Shown: piece by piece, positions 34,843 to 42,576 of the stretch
Numbering within the stretch: position 1 is the stretch's first letter
Layout: every line of letters begins with the position of its first letter
Made by a program: the position numbers and the translations under genes
Assembly: GCA_015056945.1 (NCBI GenBank)
Contig: SVFH01000016.1
Coordinates: 1 to 64,000 of the forward strand
Direction: 5' to 3'
Origin: Lachnospiraceae bacterium
GTDB taxonomy: Bacteria; Bacillota; Clostridia; Lachnospirales; Lachnospiraceae
DNA: 64,000 nucleotides
The notes under the pieces: model-generated
Databases searched by the model: none
Told to the model about the DNA's origin: nothing
The model's input: only the letters and a program-made list of their open reading frames with translations

Positions 34843-35436
34843 ATGGATAAATACAACGATTATACGGATGAAGAATTAATCGGTCTTTATCGCGAAGGGG
34901 AAGAAGAAGTTGCGGAATATCTGATGGAAAAGTACAAGAATCTTGTCCGTAGCAAAGCAACTTCCATGTTCATTTTGGGCGGTGATACGCAGGATTTGAT
35001 TCAGGAAGGTATGATTGGTCTTTTTAAGGCGGTCCGGGATTATGACCCGGGAAGAGATGCCTGCTTTTATACCTTTGCGCAACTTTGTGTATCCCGTAAT
35101 ATTTTCACTGCTGTACAAAAATCAGGAAGAAAAAAACATGCACCACTGAATTATTATGTGTCAATTTACGGTGCGGATTCCGATGAGGAAAAGGATTACA
35201 GCGTAAGCAGTCAGAATGATAATCCGGAAAATATCATGCTGAGCAAGGAACGGCTTGAGCAGATTGAACAGGCTTTGGAAACAGAGTTAAGCCTGTTAGA
35301 ACGCCAGGTTGTTCAGTTGAGAATGACCGGAATGGGATATGATGAAATCTCGAGAATTCTCGGGAGAGACAGCAAATCTGTAGATAATGCATTACAAAGG
35401 ATTAAAAATAAAATGAAAAAATATATGGATTGTTAA
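34843..35436 (+). CDS. sigH: RNA polymerase sigma factor SigH family
   Basis: 197 residues. Region 2 has YKNLVRSKATSMFILGGDTQDLIQEGMIGLFKAVRDYDP and region 4 ends LERQVVQLRMTGMGYDEISRILGRDSKSVDNALQRIKNKM. This is the transition and early sporulation sigma factor of endospore formers, kept in its usual place after rlmB. The yacP/rae1 gene found between rlmB and sigH in Bacillus is missing; only 17 bases separate the genes. Confidence 0.92.
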   Translation: MDKYNDYTDEELIGLYREGEEEVAEYLMEKYKNLVRSKATSMFILGGDTQDLIQEGMIGLFKAVRDYDPGRDACFYTFAQLCVSRNIFTAVQKSGRKKHAPLNYYVSIYGADSDEEKDYSVSSQNDNPENIMLSKERLEQIEQALETELSLLERQVVQLRMTGMGYDEISRILGRDSKSVDNALQRIKNKMKKYMDC

Positions 35437-35458
35437 TCTAAAAAAAGGAGTGAAAAAA

Positions 35459-36442
35459 ATGGTTAGAATTGGAATTATGGGATACGGAAATCTCGGCAGA
35501 GGAATTGAATGTGCAATTAAGCAGAATGCGGATATGAAGCTGGTAGCAGTATTTACCAGACGTAATCCGGAAACGGTAAAAATCCTGACAGAAGGTGTTA
35601 GCGTATATTCTGTTGATGATGTGCAAAAATTGAAAGATGAAATTGATGTATTAATTCTTTGCGGAGGCAGTGCAACTGATTTACCGAAGCAGACCATGGA
35701 ATATGCGAAATATTTTAATGTTGTGGATAGTTTTGATACACATGCGAAGATTCCTGAACATTTTGCAAATGTAGATGAAGCGGCTGCAGCAGCAGGAAAT
35801 GTTGCTATTATTTCCTGCGGATGGGATCCGGGTATGTTTTCTTTGAATCGCTTATACAGCGGTGCCATTCTTCCGATGGGAAAAGACTATACATTCTGGG
35901 GAAAAGGAGTCAGCCAGGGTCATTCTGATGCAATCAGACGTGTGGAAGGCGTTTTGGACGGAAAGCAGTATACGATTCCTGTTGATGCTGCATTAGAGGC
36001 TGTCAGAAGCTGTAGTAATCCTGACCTTACAACCAGAGAAAAGCATATTCGAGAATGTTTCGTTGTAGCAGAAGAAGGTGCTGATCTTGCACGCATCGAA
36101 GCTGAGATTAAGAATATGCCTAATTATTTTGCTGATTATGACACAACAGTTCATTTTATCAGCAAAGAAGAACTGGATCGCGACCATAGCGGAATTCCGC
36201 ATGGCGGTTTTGTAATCAGAACAGGAAAGACAGGATGGAATGAAGAACATAATCATGTGGTGGAATATAGCCTGAAATTGGATTCTAATCCTGAATTTAC
36301 CGCGTCTGTTATCGTGGCATATGCGCGAGCAGCCTTTCGTATGAGTAAAGAAGGCATGAAAGGATGTAAAACAGTATTTGATGTTGCTCCTGCCTACTTG
36401 AGTACTCTTAGCGGAGAAGAACTGAGAAAACAGCTTTTATAA
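35459..36442 (+). CDS. ddh: meso-Diaminopimelate dehydrogenase
   Basis: 327 residues; ATG 35459 follows AAAAGGAG. The N-terminal Rossmann motif is VRIGIMGYGNLGRGIE. VISCGWDPGMFSLNRLY and WGKGVSQGHSDAIRRVEGV are substrate-binding blocks highly typical of Ddh. It makes meso-DAP directly from tetrahydrodipicolinate with NADPH and ammonia, a one-step branch of lysine and cell-wall synthesis. dapB, which makes its substrate, is also in this window (57461). Confidence 0.95.
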   Translation: MVRIGIMGYGNLGRGIECAIKQNADMKLVAVFTRRNPETVKILTEGVSVYSVDDVQKLKDEIDVLILCGGSATDLPKQTMEYAKYFNVVDSFDTHAKIPEHFANVDEAAAAAGNVAIISCGWDPGMFSLNRLYSGAILPMGKDYTFWGKGVSQGHSDAIRRVEGVLDGKQYTIPVDAALEAVRSCSNPDLTTREKHIRECFVVAEEGADLARIEAEIKNMPNYFADYDTTVHFISKEELDRDHSGIPHGGFVIRTGKTGWNEEHNHVVEYSLKLDSNPEFTASVIVAYARAAFRMSKEGMKGCKTVFDVAPAYLSTLSGEELRKQLL

Positions 36443-36451
36443 GGAGCCGTA

Positions 36452-38386
36452 ATGACAGATAAAAAGAGGAAAAAAAAGAGAAAACTGACAATTTTGGCAC
36501 GTATGCTTTGTACGTGCCTTTTGGCATTTGTAACGGGATTTGTACTTTTTACGATTGTTTATCTTTTTTCACAGAAATTCTTTTTCATTGATATTTTAGA
36601 GGATTGGAATTATGCCTCACAAACAAAGGTAATTAGGGCACATTCTTTTCTGGAAGATTATAGTGTACTTGAGAAATATTCTTTTCCGGAAAAAATGAAG
36701 CTTGAAGTAGGAAACGCTGTATATCGTGATATGAATACCAGAGGGAATCATTTAATCGTTACGATGGATCTTTTTGGAAAAAAGGATAGAATTGCCTTTT
36801 CTTCAGTGAATAAGGTTTTAAGCAGGGCACATAGAAACGGAGAAGTTCTTCTGTTTGTGGATGAATTTAAATCCTATCATATGGCTGTGAAATCAGCTCC
36901 TTGTTTTTATCCTGATACGTTTTTTTTACGAAATAGGGGGAAACGTACATGGATTGCGAAGGCGGACCCCAAATTTCCGTATAAGGAAGAAGGATTTTTT
37001 ATTCAGGAGGAAACAGAAGCAGGCTATCAGGTGATTATGGCCGTGGAAGGTGAGACGGATGCCGGTTATTTGAAGCTGGAATATGATTTAGTGAATAACC
37101 GTTTGTATCGTTTCCTATATCTGGAGAATAAAGTAGTCTACAGCGAGACAAGGGCGAAGGATACTATTTGTTCTGCGACCGGCTGCATAAATGAGCTGCA
37201 AAGAAAGGACTGTTTGGTACTCGAAGCAGATAAGATGCCTGAAAGTATGGAAATTGACATGGTGCTTGATGGTCATCCTTTTGAGATGATGCAGTGCAGT
37301 TGGAGAAAACATGAAATAATGCCGGAAATAGGTGTTTATCAGACGAAGCTTATGATAAACAATGAAGAGTTGGTACAGGAAGTAGAAGTACGTGATACCA
37401 CTGCACCGCAGTATTGTGAAAGCGATTTTATTTTTTTTGAAGGGGACAAGATTGATTTAGCCTGGATTGAAGAACAGTGTTTCGAAGATGTTTCTTTGCC
37501 GGTTTCGGTTTCTTTTTCGAATCCGAATCAGGAGCGTGTTGTTACGGCGGAGAAAGTAAAAGGCGGAGTTTTAAGTGTACCGGTTCTTGCTACGGATGCA
37601 AACGGAAACAGTGCCGAATATGATTTGTCTTTTAGGGTATATGATAATAAAGATTTACCGGAATGGTTTCGTTTTTTCATGGATTCAGAAGATGAAGATT
37701 TACTCCAAAGAGTGAGATGTGGAGAAATGGAAGTGATTCGGACGGAATATTTTGAAACTTACGAAGAAGGGCATTGGGAAGAAATGTATGAAGAGGCGGT
37801 TGAAGGCTATAAAACCGCTGTACGCAAAAATCTTGATATTCGTATAGAGGGGAAAGAATGGTACGGCTATCCTCTTATGGAAGTGTATGCAGGTATACAT
37901 GATATTCCGGATTACTTGCTTGATTCGTACATAGAGAACGGATGGTGCATTAATCTGTGCGACGGTGAGCTTCTTTTGGATGATATGGCATGTGCTGGTA
38001 TTACATTCTACGGAGAGCAGAAGATTGATATGACATCGTACTATGAGAGAGCTTATTCGTTCCGCGCAACCATGATTCACGAATTTGGGCATTATGTTGA
38101 TTGGTATTACGATTTCGAAATTCGCAATGATGAAGAGTTACGTGAATATTTGGTATGGAAGAGAGAAGACTTCGGATTAAGTGAAGAGGAAGTAAATGAA
38201 TGGTTTTCAGAGGGGTGTGTCGGTGACCCGTATGAATTCATATATGGAGATTACAGACATTATTCTGTTGTTTTGGTAGATGAATTTTTTGCAGACAGCT
38301 TTTTCTTTTATTGCGCTTATCCAGAGAAATTTGAAGCAGAATATCCACATATTTATCGTAAGATTGACGAGATGGTTGAAGAATAG
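36452..38386 (+). CDS. Membrane-anchored zincin-like metalloprotease
   Basis: 644 residues. A basic start (MTDKKRKKKRK) is followed by one membrane helix (residues 15-45), then about 400 extracellular residues including an Ig-like stretch (VRDTTAPQYCESDF ... ATDANGNSAEYDLSFRV). The C-terminus holds TMIHEFGHYVDWYY, an HExxH zinc site, and 60 residues later VDEFFADSFFFYC, which can supply the third ligand (Glu). This resembles the gluzincin-type domains of Firmicute secreted peptidases related to lethal-factor-like domains. The substrate is unknown; it may process surface proteins. Confidence 0.75.
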   Translation: MTDKKRKKKRKLTILARMLCTCLLAFVTGFVLFTIVYLFSQKFFFIDILEDWNYASQTKVIRAHSFLEDYSVLEKYSFPEKMKLEVGNAVYRDMNTRGNHLIVTMDLFGKKDRIAFSSVNKVLSRAHRNGEVLLFVDEFKSYHMAVKSAPCFYPDTFFLRNRGKRTWIAKADPKFPYKEEGFFIQEETEAGYQVIMAVEGETDAGYLKLEYDLVNNRLYRFLYLENKVVYSETRAKDTICSATGCINELQRKDCLVLEADKMPESMEIDMVLDGHPFEMMQCSWRKHEIMPEIGVYQTKLMINNEELVQEVEVRDTTAPQYCESDFIFFEGDKIDLAWIEEQCFEDVSLPVSVSFSNPNQERVVTAEKVKGGVLSVPVLATDANGNSAEYDLSFRVYDNKDLPEWFRFFMDSEDEDLLQRVRCGEMEVIRTEYFETYEEGHWEEMYEEAVEGYKTAVRKNLDIRIEGKEWYGYPLMEVYAGIHDIPDYLLDSYIENGWCINLCDGELLLDDMACAGITFYGEQKIDMTSYYERAYSFRATMIHEFGHYVDWYYDFEIRNDEELREYLVWKREDFGLSEEEVNEWFSEGCVGDPYEFIYGDYRHYSVVLVDEFFADSFFFYCAYPEKFEAEYPHIYRKIDEMVEE

Positions 38387-38453
38387 AGAATTAGCTTGAG
38401 ATGAGTCAGTTCTGCCAAAATCAAGTGTAATCACTGATTTTGGGCATAAAAAA

Positions 38454-38474
38454 AAGCTGCTGACGGGAATCGGA
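38454..38474 (+). repeat. attL of the prophage
   Basis: 21 bases identical to 47673-47693, covering the 3' end of tRNA-Thr from the acceptor through part of the T stem (minus strand). Left of it a T-run on the minus strand probably was the tRNA's original terminator. Confidence 0.9.
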
Positions 38475-38517
38475 TTTTGCTTAATTGCTTTAAAATAAAG
38501 AGGAAAAATAAAAATAA

Positions 38518-38590
38518 TTTAAAAAGGAGGATATAGGCAAGTCCTTTTTTAAAATAAAAGTCGCTAATTTAATCGATAGCGGCTTTTTTT
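38518..38590 (+). terminator. Two adjacent hairpins at the left end of the prophage
   Basis: AAAAAGGA (38521-38528) pairs with TCCTTTTT (38542-38549). Next, AGTCGCTA (38559-38566) pairs with TAGCGGCT (38577-38584), followed by TTTTTTATTTT. The second is a clear Rho-independent terminator. No gene is visible at 38387-38649 apart from these and attL. Confidence 0.65.
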
Positions 38591-38649
38591 ATTTTATAAT
38601 TCATTATGTAACAAGTAGATAACATTGATCGATTTAAGGAGGAAAAAAA

Positions 38650-38886
38650 ATGAAATATAAGTTAGTAGGTATCAATGTAATTGAAAAAGATAATAACAAG
38701 TATTTTGTTCTTCATTGTGTAAGTGAAGAGGTTGTTGGTCGTGATAATTTTACCGGACAGAAAGCTGAGCAGTTTTTCTTAAGACAGAATCAGATGCCGG
38801 CTGTTAAAATTGGTGATACTATCATTCCCAGATATGACATCAGCGGACAAAAAGCATATCTTTTAGGGTTTGATGTATGCAAATAA
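38650..38886 (+). CDS. Small phage protein, possible ssDNA-binding protein
   Basis: 78 residues after a strong TAAGGAGGA site. The sequence alternates short hydrophobic strands with charged turns (YKLVGINVIEKDNNKYFVLHCVSEE ... VKIGDTIIPRYDISGQKAYLLGF), consistent with a small all-beta OB-like fold. Its size and place at the head of the virion module resemble the gene V ssDNA-binding protein of filamentous phages (87 residues in M13). No sequence motif proves this. Its end overlaps the next ORF by 10 bases. Confidence 0.5.
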   Translation: MKYKLVGINVIEKDNNKYFVLHCVSEEVVGRDNFTGQKAEQFFLRQNQMPAVKIGDTIIPRYDISGQKAYLLGFDVCK

Positions 38887-39236
38887 ATCCTGATCAATTC
38901 CCCCAGGTAGAGGAAGATGAATCCGGAGCACAAGCTCCGGAAGAATCTTCTGATGTTTCTTCAGATATAGCCGAAGATTTATCTGAAGATATCGATGTAT
39001 CTGAAGAAGCATCTGAAGATATCGATGTATCTGAAGAAGCATCTGAAGAATCGCTTTTTCCTTTTTATGATGGTTCTTTGGTGGATGATTCTTCTGAATC
39101 ATCTACGGAAGTGCCAGTCGATTTTTCTGTTATGACGCAGCAAATAGAAATAACTAATTGTTTATTAATTATTATTGTTTTGCTGCTTCTCATAAAACTT
39201 ATAAGCAACATAATGGCCACGTTGTTTAAATCTTAA
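38877..39236 (+). CDS. Acidic repeat protein with C-terminal membrane helix
   Basis: 119 residues. The first 90 are extremely acidic and Ser-rich with two exact copies of SEDIDVSEEA; the last 30 form a hydrophobic helix (NCLLIIIVLLLLIKLISNIM) ending in KS. There is no N-terminal signal peptide, so it may be tail-anchored. It may be a minor virion or assembly protein, but I do not recognise it. ATG 38877 overlaps the preceding gene, suggesting coupling. Confidence 0.6.
   Translation: MQINPDQFPQVEEDESGAQAPEESSDVSSDIAEDLSEDIDVSEEASEDIDVSEEASEESLFPFYDGSLVDDSSESSTEVPVDFSVMTQQIEITNCLLIIIVLLLLIKLISNIMATLFKS
38983..39042 (+). repeat. Two tandem copies of a 30-bp unit in the acidic protein gene
   Basis: 38983-39012 and 39013-39042 are identical and in frame, each encoding SEDIDVSEEA. 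A partial third unit follows. Confidence 0.9.
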
Positions 39237-39252
39237 ATAGGAGGTAAAGAGA

Positions 39253-39426
39253 ATGGACGGAGCAACAACAGCTAGCACCATCGCAAGCATTGTAAATGCT
39301 GAAATGTTACAGGGTGTTTTAAATGAAATCTTGGCATTATTGCCTGTAGTCCTTCCGGTATCAATCACGTTTATTGGTATTCGTAAAGGCCTTTCATTCC
39401 TTACAGGTGCACTTCACTCTGCTTAA
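39253..39426 (+). CDS. Major coat protein-like protein (filamentous phage type)
   Basis: 57 residues, below usual gene-calling limits. The start follows AGGAGGTAAAGAGA. The layout is that of a filamentous-phage pVIII: a short small-residue N-terminus (MDGATTASTIASIVNAEM), one hydrophobic membrane helix (LALLPVVLPVSITFIGI) and a basic C-terminus starting RKG that can contact DNA. There is no cleavable signal peptide. A perfect terminator follows directly, as after gene VIII in M13, which fits very high expression. Confidence 0.72.
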   Translation: MDGATTASTIASIVNAEMLQGVLNEILALLPVVLPVSITFIGIRKGLSFLTGALHSA

Positions 39427-39442
39427 TGAATGGAAGATTTAT

Positions 39443-39474
39443 AGCGGACGGCTTAACCGTCCGCTTTTCTTTTT
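39443..39474 (+). terminator. Strong terminator after the coat-like gene
   Basis: AGCGGACGG (39443-39451), loop CTTAA, CCGTCCGCT (39457-39465), then TTTCTTTTT; a perfect 9-bp GC-rich stem. Confidence 0.92.
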
Positions 39475-39486
39475 AGGAGGTTTTTT

Positions 39487-40842
39487 ATGAAAAGAATTTA
39501 TATTTTTTTATCATTTTTTTTATGTTTTATAATTGCATTTTCTCCGATTTCTTATGCTGCAACTGGTTCAGGTGAATTTAATCCTTTTGTTGAGGGATTT
39601 CCTTTAAATGAGGATATCTCTTTGTATAATTCCATTGATACACCGTATCACTATAATTTTTATTCTGATACGGAATCTTTAATTGTGGCTGCTATTAATT
39701 CCTTTGGTAATTCAAAAAATTATACTTTTGATTTTGGTGATATTGAATATATTTTGTTTTATAAGGATAAATATAATTTGCAACTTCTTTTTTGGGATAA
39801 AAGTGCTGTTCCTAATATTGAATTTGATGTTTTAGATTCTTATAACCAGCTTATATTTTTCCCGTCTGTTATTTCTAGTAGAAATGACAATTTCAGGTTT
39901 GGTTTTATACAAATGTATTGCGGAAGTTCTTCTTCAAAAGTAAATTTTACTCATAATGCTCATTCTTCTTCTTATTTATCTGCTTATTTGCGTTGGTATC
40001 CAGAGTCGGGTACCAATCATGAATATCAACCTGCAGATAAAGGTTGGTTTACGCAATTACTTCCTATTTGCCAGCGTGGTGCTGAATTACCTTTTGTTTT
40101 TCAGGATTCTACCTATTATCTATTTGATAATACTTCTGTAGAACCGGATGAGCCTTCTGAGGATGATATTGTTATTCCTGATATTCCGGAAGATACAGAT
40201 AGTTCTATTGTAACGCTAATAAAATCTATTGCGTCTTTCTTTAGCCAGTTATTTGGTAAATTAAAGAATTTATTTAATAATTTAATTAATAATATTAAAA
40301 ATTTTATTCAGGATATTATTGATACTATTAATAATGTTCTCTTTGAAATTGAACAGTTATTTCATGGAATTACTTCTATATTTGACGCTTTATACTCTTA
40401 TGGTCTTGATGCTTCGGGTGAATTTTCTGTTATTAAAATGATTAAGGTTGTTTTTCTTCCTGATGATGATTATTTTAATGAAAAATTCAATACCTTTTGG
40501 GACTCGAATTTTTCTTGGGTTTTATATGGAGATACAATTTTTGATTCTATTATTGATATTTTTATAGATGCTGCTAATAATCCAACTGCTCCGGAAATTA
40601 TAATACCTGCAGGTTCTTATGGTTCATTTGTTCTTCAGGATGATGTTGTTTGGTCTTTTGATTGGTATTTGGACTATAAACCGACTGCAGATAAAATTAT
40701 TGCTGCGTTTATATATTTAATGTTTATTTATCGTATGATTACTTCATTACCTTCTGTAATTAGTGGTATTGGTTCTCCTTTTGTTTCCGGTGTAAGTGTT
40801 TATAAAAATTCAGATCTTGCTAATAAAAAGAGAGGTGGTTGA
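39487..40842 (+). CDS. Large secreted phage protein, candidate adsorption/minor coat protein (gpIII-like position)
   Basis: 451 residues. A classical signal peptide (MKRIYIFLSFFLCFIIAFSPISYAA) precedes an exported beta-rich, Tyr/Asn-rich domain. An acidic linker (EPDEPSEDDIVIPDIPEDTDSS) follows, then an amphipathic helical stretch (IKSIASFFSQLFGKLKNLFNN and onward) and a C-terminal membrane helix near IIAAFIYLMFIYRMI. Between the coat-like gene and Zot this is the expected place of the receptor-binding tip protein. The function is inferred from position and layout. Codons are very T-rich. Confidence 0.65.
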   Translation: MKRIYIFLSFFLCFIIAFSPISYAATGSGEFNPFVEGFPLNEDISLYNSIDTPYHYNFYSDTESLIVAAINSFGNSKNYTFDFGDIEYILFYKDKYNLQLLFWDKSAVPNIEFDVLDSYNQLIFFPSVISSRNDNFRFGFIQMYCGSSSSKVNFTHNAHSSSYLSAYLRWYPESGTNHEYQPADKGWFTQLLPICQRGAELPFVFQDSTYYLFDNTSVEPDEPSEDDIVIPDIPEDTDSSIVTLIKSIASFFSQLFGKLKNLFNNLINNIKNFIQDIIDTINNVLFEIEQLFHGITSIFDALYSYGLDASGEFSVIKMIKVVFLPDDDYFNEKFNTFWDSNFSWVLYGDTIFDSIIDIFIDAANNPTAPEIIIPAGSYGSFVLQDDVVWSFDWYLDYKPTADKIIAAFIYLMFIYRMITSLPSVISGIGSPFVSGVSVYKNSDLANKKRGG

Positions 40843-40844
40843 TT

Positions 40845-41135
40845 ATGATTTGGAATTCTGCTATTGATTTTTTATTTAGTTTTCTTAATTCATTATTTCA
40901 TGGATTTGGATTTTATGATGAGAATGTTTTTCATAGTCTTACGGATATTTTATCTAATACCATTAGTGTTATTGATTCCTTAAGGGTTATTGTTCAGCCA
41001 TATATGGAATTTGTATTCTTTTTTATTCCGGTTAATTATATTGCACCCATATTTTTGATTATTGCTGTTTTTTTTATTGTTCGTTTAGTTGTAGCTATTT
41101 TAAAGACTATTATGGAACTTGTTCCGATTGTATAG
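40845..41135 (+). CDS. Small hydrophobic phage protein (gpVI-like position)
   Basis: 96 residues from ATG 40845, chosen because AGAGGTGG lies 6 bases upstream; an in-frame TTG at 40839 has no site. It has hydrophobic segments near the N-terminus (AIDFLFSFLNSLF) and long ones at the C-terminus (FVFFFIPVNYIAPIFLIIAVFFIVRLVVAIL). Size and place between the large secreted protein and Zot match gene VI minor coat proteins. The identity is an inference. Confidence 0.6.
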   Translation: MIWNSAIDFLFSFLNSLFHGFGFYDENVFHSLTDILSNTISVIDSLRVIVQPYMEFVFFFIPVNYIAPIFLIIAVFFIVRLVVAILKTIMELVPIV

Positions 41136-41141
41136 ATCCAA

Positions 41142-41177
41142 AGCTCCGGGCGGTATGCTGCAGCATACCCCGGAGCT
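41142..41177 (+). promoter_or_regulatory. Long GC-rich hairpin between the gpVI-like gene and zot
   Basis: AGCTCCGG (41142-41149) pairs with CCGGAGCT (41170-41177), and inside it GGTATGCT (41152-41159) pairs with AGCATACC (41162-41169). The 16 bp are interrupted only by a two-base bulge. No T-run follows, so it is not an ordinary terminator; it could be a packaging signal, an mRNA-processing site or a second-strand origin. Confidence 0.7.
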
Positions 41178-41210
41178 GGTCTATATCAGGAAGAGAGGAG
41201 AGAGATATAT

Positions 41211-42059
41211 ATGTTAAAAACTTTGTTTAATATGATATGGATGCTTTTAAAATGGCCGTTATATATAATATGTGCTATTATTGTATTCTTTTATTTGATT
41301 GTGTTCCTGCATTTGCTCTACCAGATTGTTGTTAAAAAGAAACGTCCAAAAAAAGCAAAGTCTAAACATAATTATAAAAGAAAGCCATTAAAGGATTTGT
41401 TTTGGTATTTTCCGCAGCAATGTGCTCTTGATATGTTGAATAAGAATCCTGACGCTTTTCCTTATCAAGGAGTTATTATTTTTGAAGGTCGTCAAGGTTA
41501 TGGAAAGACTATTTCTATGATGGAGTTTACCAGACTTATGCAGTTGCAGTATCCGGATGTTAAATGTCTCTGTAATATAAGTTATGAATATCGTGATGGA
41601 GCTCTTACTCATTGGCGGCAGCTCCTGAAGTATGAAAATGGTGAGGAAGGTGTAATTGTTGATATTGATGAGATTCAGAACTGGTTTAATAGTAAAGATT
41701 CTAAGGATTTTCCGCCGGAAATGCTGACTACAATTACTACTAATCGTAAAAATGCCCGGATAGTTTGTGGAACGGCTCAACAGTTTTATATGATAGCTAA
41801 AGATATTAGAACTCAGACCACAGAAGTCCGGAGCTGTCGTACCTTTATGGGTTGCCTTACTTTCGTGATTCGTAAATTTCCTATAGTTGAATCAGATGGC
41901 ACTATTCGAGGATATAAATATCTGGGAATGTATTTCTTTGCTCATAAGCCGGTTCTGCGTGAAAGTTATGATACAAAAGAAATGGTTGATCGTCTTGCAG
42001 ATGTTGGATTCAATGAACGTCCTCCGGAAGTAAAAGTAGATATGAGTCAATTCCGATGA
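41211..42059 (+). CDS. Zot-like phage assembly ATPase (gpI analogue)
   Basis: 282 residues. An N-terminal membrane helix (residues 8-42) is followed by a basic stretch and an ATPase domain with Walker A GRQGYGKT (93-100) and Walker B GVIVDIDEIQ (147-156), then TTNRKNARIVCGTAQQ in the sensor region. This is the Zot/FtsK-HerA-like ATPase that drives extrusion of filamentous phage and is the hallmark gene of inoviruses. The helix lies before the ATPase, whereas in many Gram-negative inoviruses it lies after it. Confidence 0.85.
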   Translation: MLKTLFNMIWMLLKWPLYIICAIIVFFYLIVFLHLLYQIVVKKKRPKKAKSKHNYKRKPLKDLFWYFPQQCALDMLNKNPDAFPYQGVIIFEGRQGYGKTISMMEFTRLMQLQYPDVKCLCNISYEYRDGALTHWRQLLKYENGEEGVIVDIDEIQNWFNSKDSKDFPPEMLTTITTNRKNARIVCGTAQQFYMIAKDIRTQTTEVRSCRTFMGCLTFVIRKFPIVESDGTIRGYKYLGMYFFAHKPVLRESYDTKEMVDRLADVGFNERPPEVKVDMSQFR

Positions 42060-42091
42060 GCTGTCGATTGTAGCGCAGCGGAATGAGCAGC

Positions 42092-42508
42092 TATGCCCGC
42101 AGGGCATATATAACCTGATATTCAACAGGCCAACGTAGATTACCGGGTATTGATGTGATGCAATACACTAGGCGGTACTAGAAAAAGATATAGGCATCTT
42201 AGAAAACAAAAAAGGCTGCGTAGCAGCATAAAAAGAGAGGAATCGAGCTCCTCTCTTTTTATTTTAGATCTTTTGCTAAAGCAAATTTATAAAACGCTTT
42301 GCGTTTTATTTATAATGAGAGAGCAGAAACTGCTCTCTCTACCTTTATTTATTTTTTGTGAGATTGTCAAGGGTCTCAGTCATAATTTTTTTCTTTAAAA
42401 AAATTATGCCCCTTGATAATTGAATTAAAAATAAATAGAATCTTTTACAGCCATGCGGCCTAAAAAATAAAGAGGTGACTCTTTATTTTTTATCTCACAA
42501 TGCCGCAT
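42092..42508 (+). promoter_or_regulatory. Hairpin-rich intergenic region of the prophage
   Basis: The gap 42060-42692 has no convincing gene but at least eight stems here. They are TATGCCC/GGGCATA (42092-42108), GTATTG/CAATAC with outer TACCG/CGGTA (42141-42177), GCTGC/GCAGC (42215-42227), AGAGAGGA/TCCTCTCT followed by T5 (42234-42260, a terminator for zot), ATAAAACGC/GCGTTTTAT (42289-42309), and GAGAGAGCAG/CTGCTCTCTC (42317-42339). There are also two nested structures. In the first, CATAATTTTTTT/AAAAAAATTATG lies inside an 11-bp stem (42363-42420). In the second, a 13-bp AT stem lies inside ATGCGGC/GCCGCAT (42453-42508). TTGTGAGAT (42356) and ATCTCACAA (42492) add a long-range pairing. This is like the intergenic region of filamentous phages. 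Confidence 0.75.
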
Positions 42509-42576
42509 AGCGTACGGTACCAGGTTGTATAAAAATAACAGAAGAGATGGAATTTATATTTTGATGATATAAAAGA

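Noticed and set aside
38411-38452. Hairpin after the zincin gene considered as a terminator
   Set aside because: The stem is followed by A, not T, on the + strand, and on the other strand the T-run lies on the wrong side; it may only be part of the old tRNA-Thr 3' region.
38877-39042. Short 30-bp repeats considered as a CRISPR array
   Set aside because: The repeats are directly adjacent with no spacers, in frame, and encode SEDIDVSEEA.
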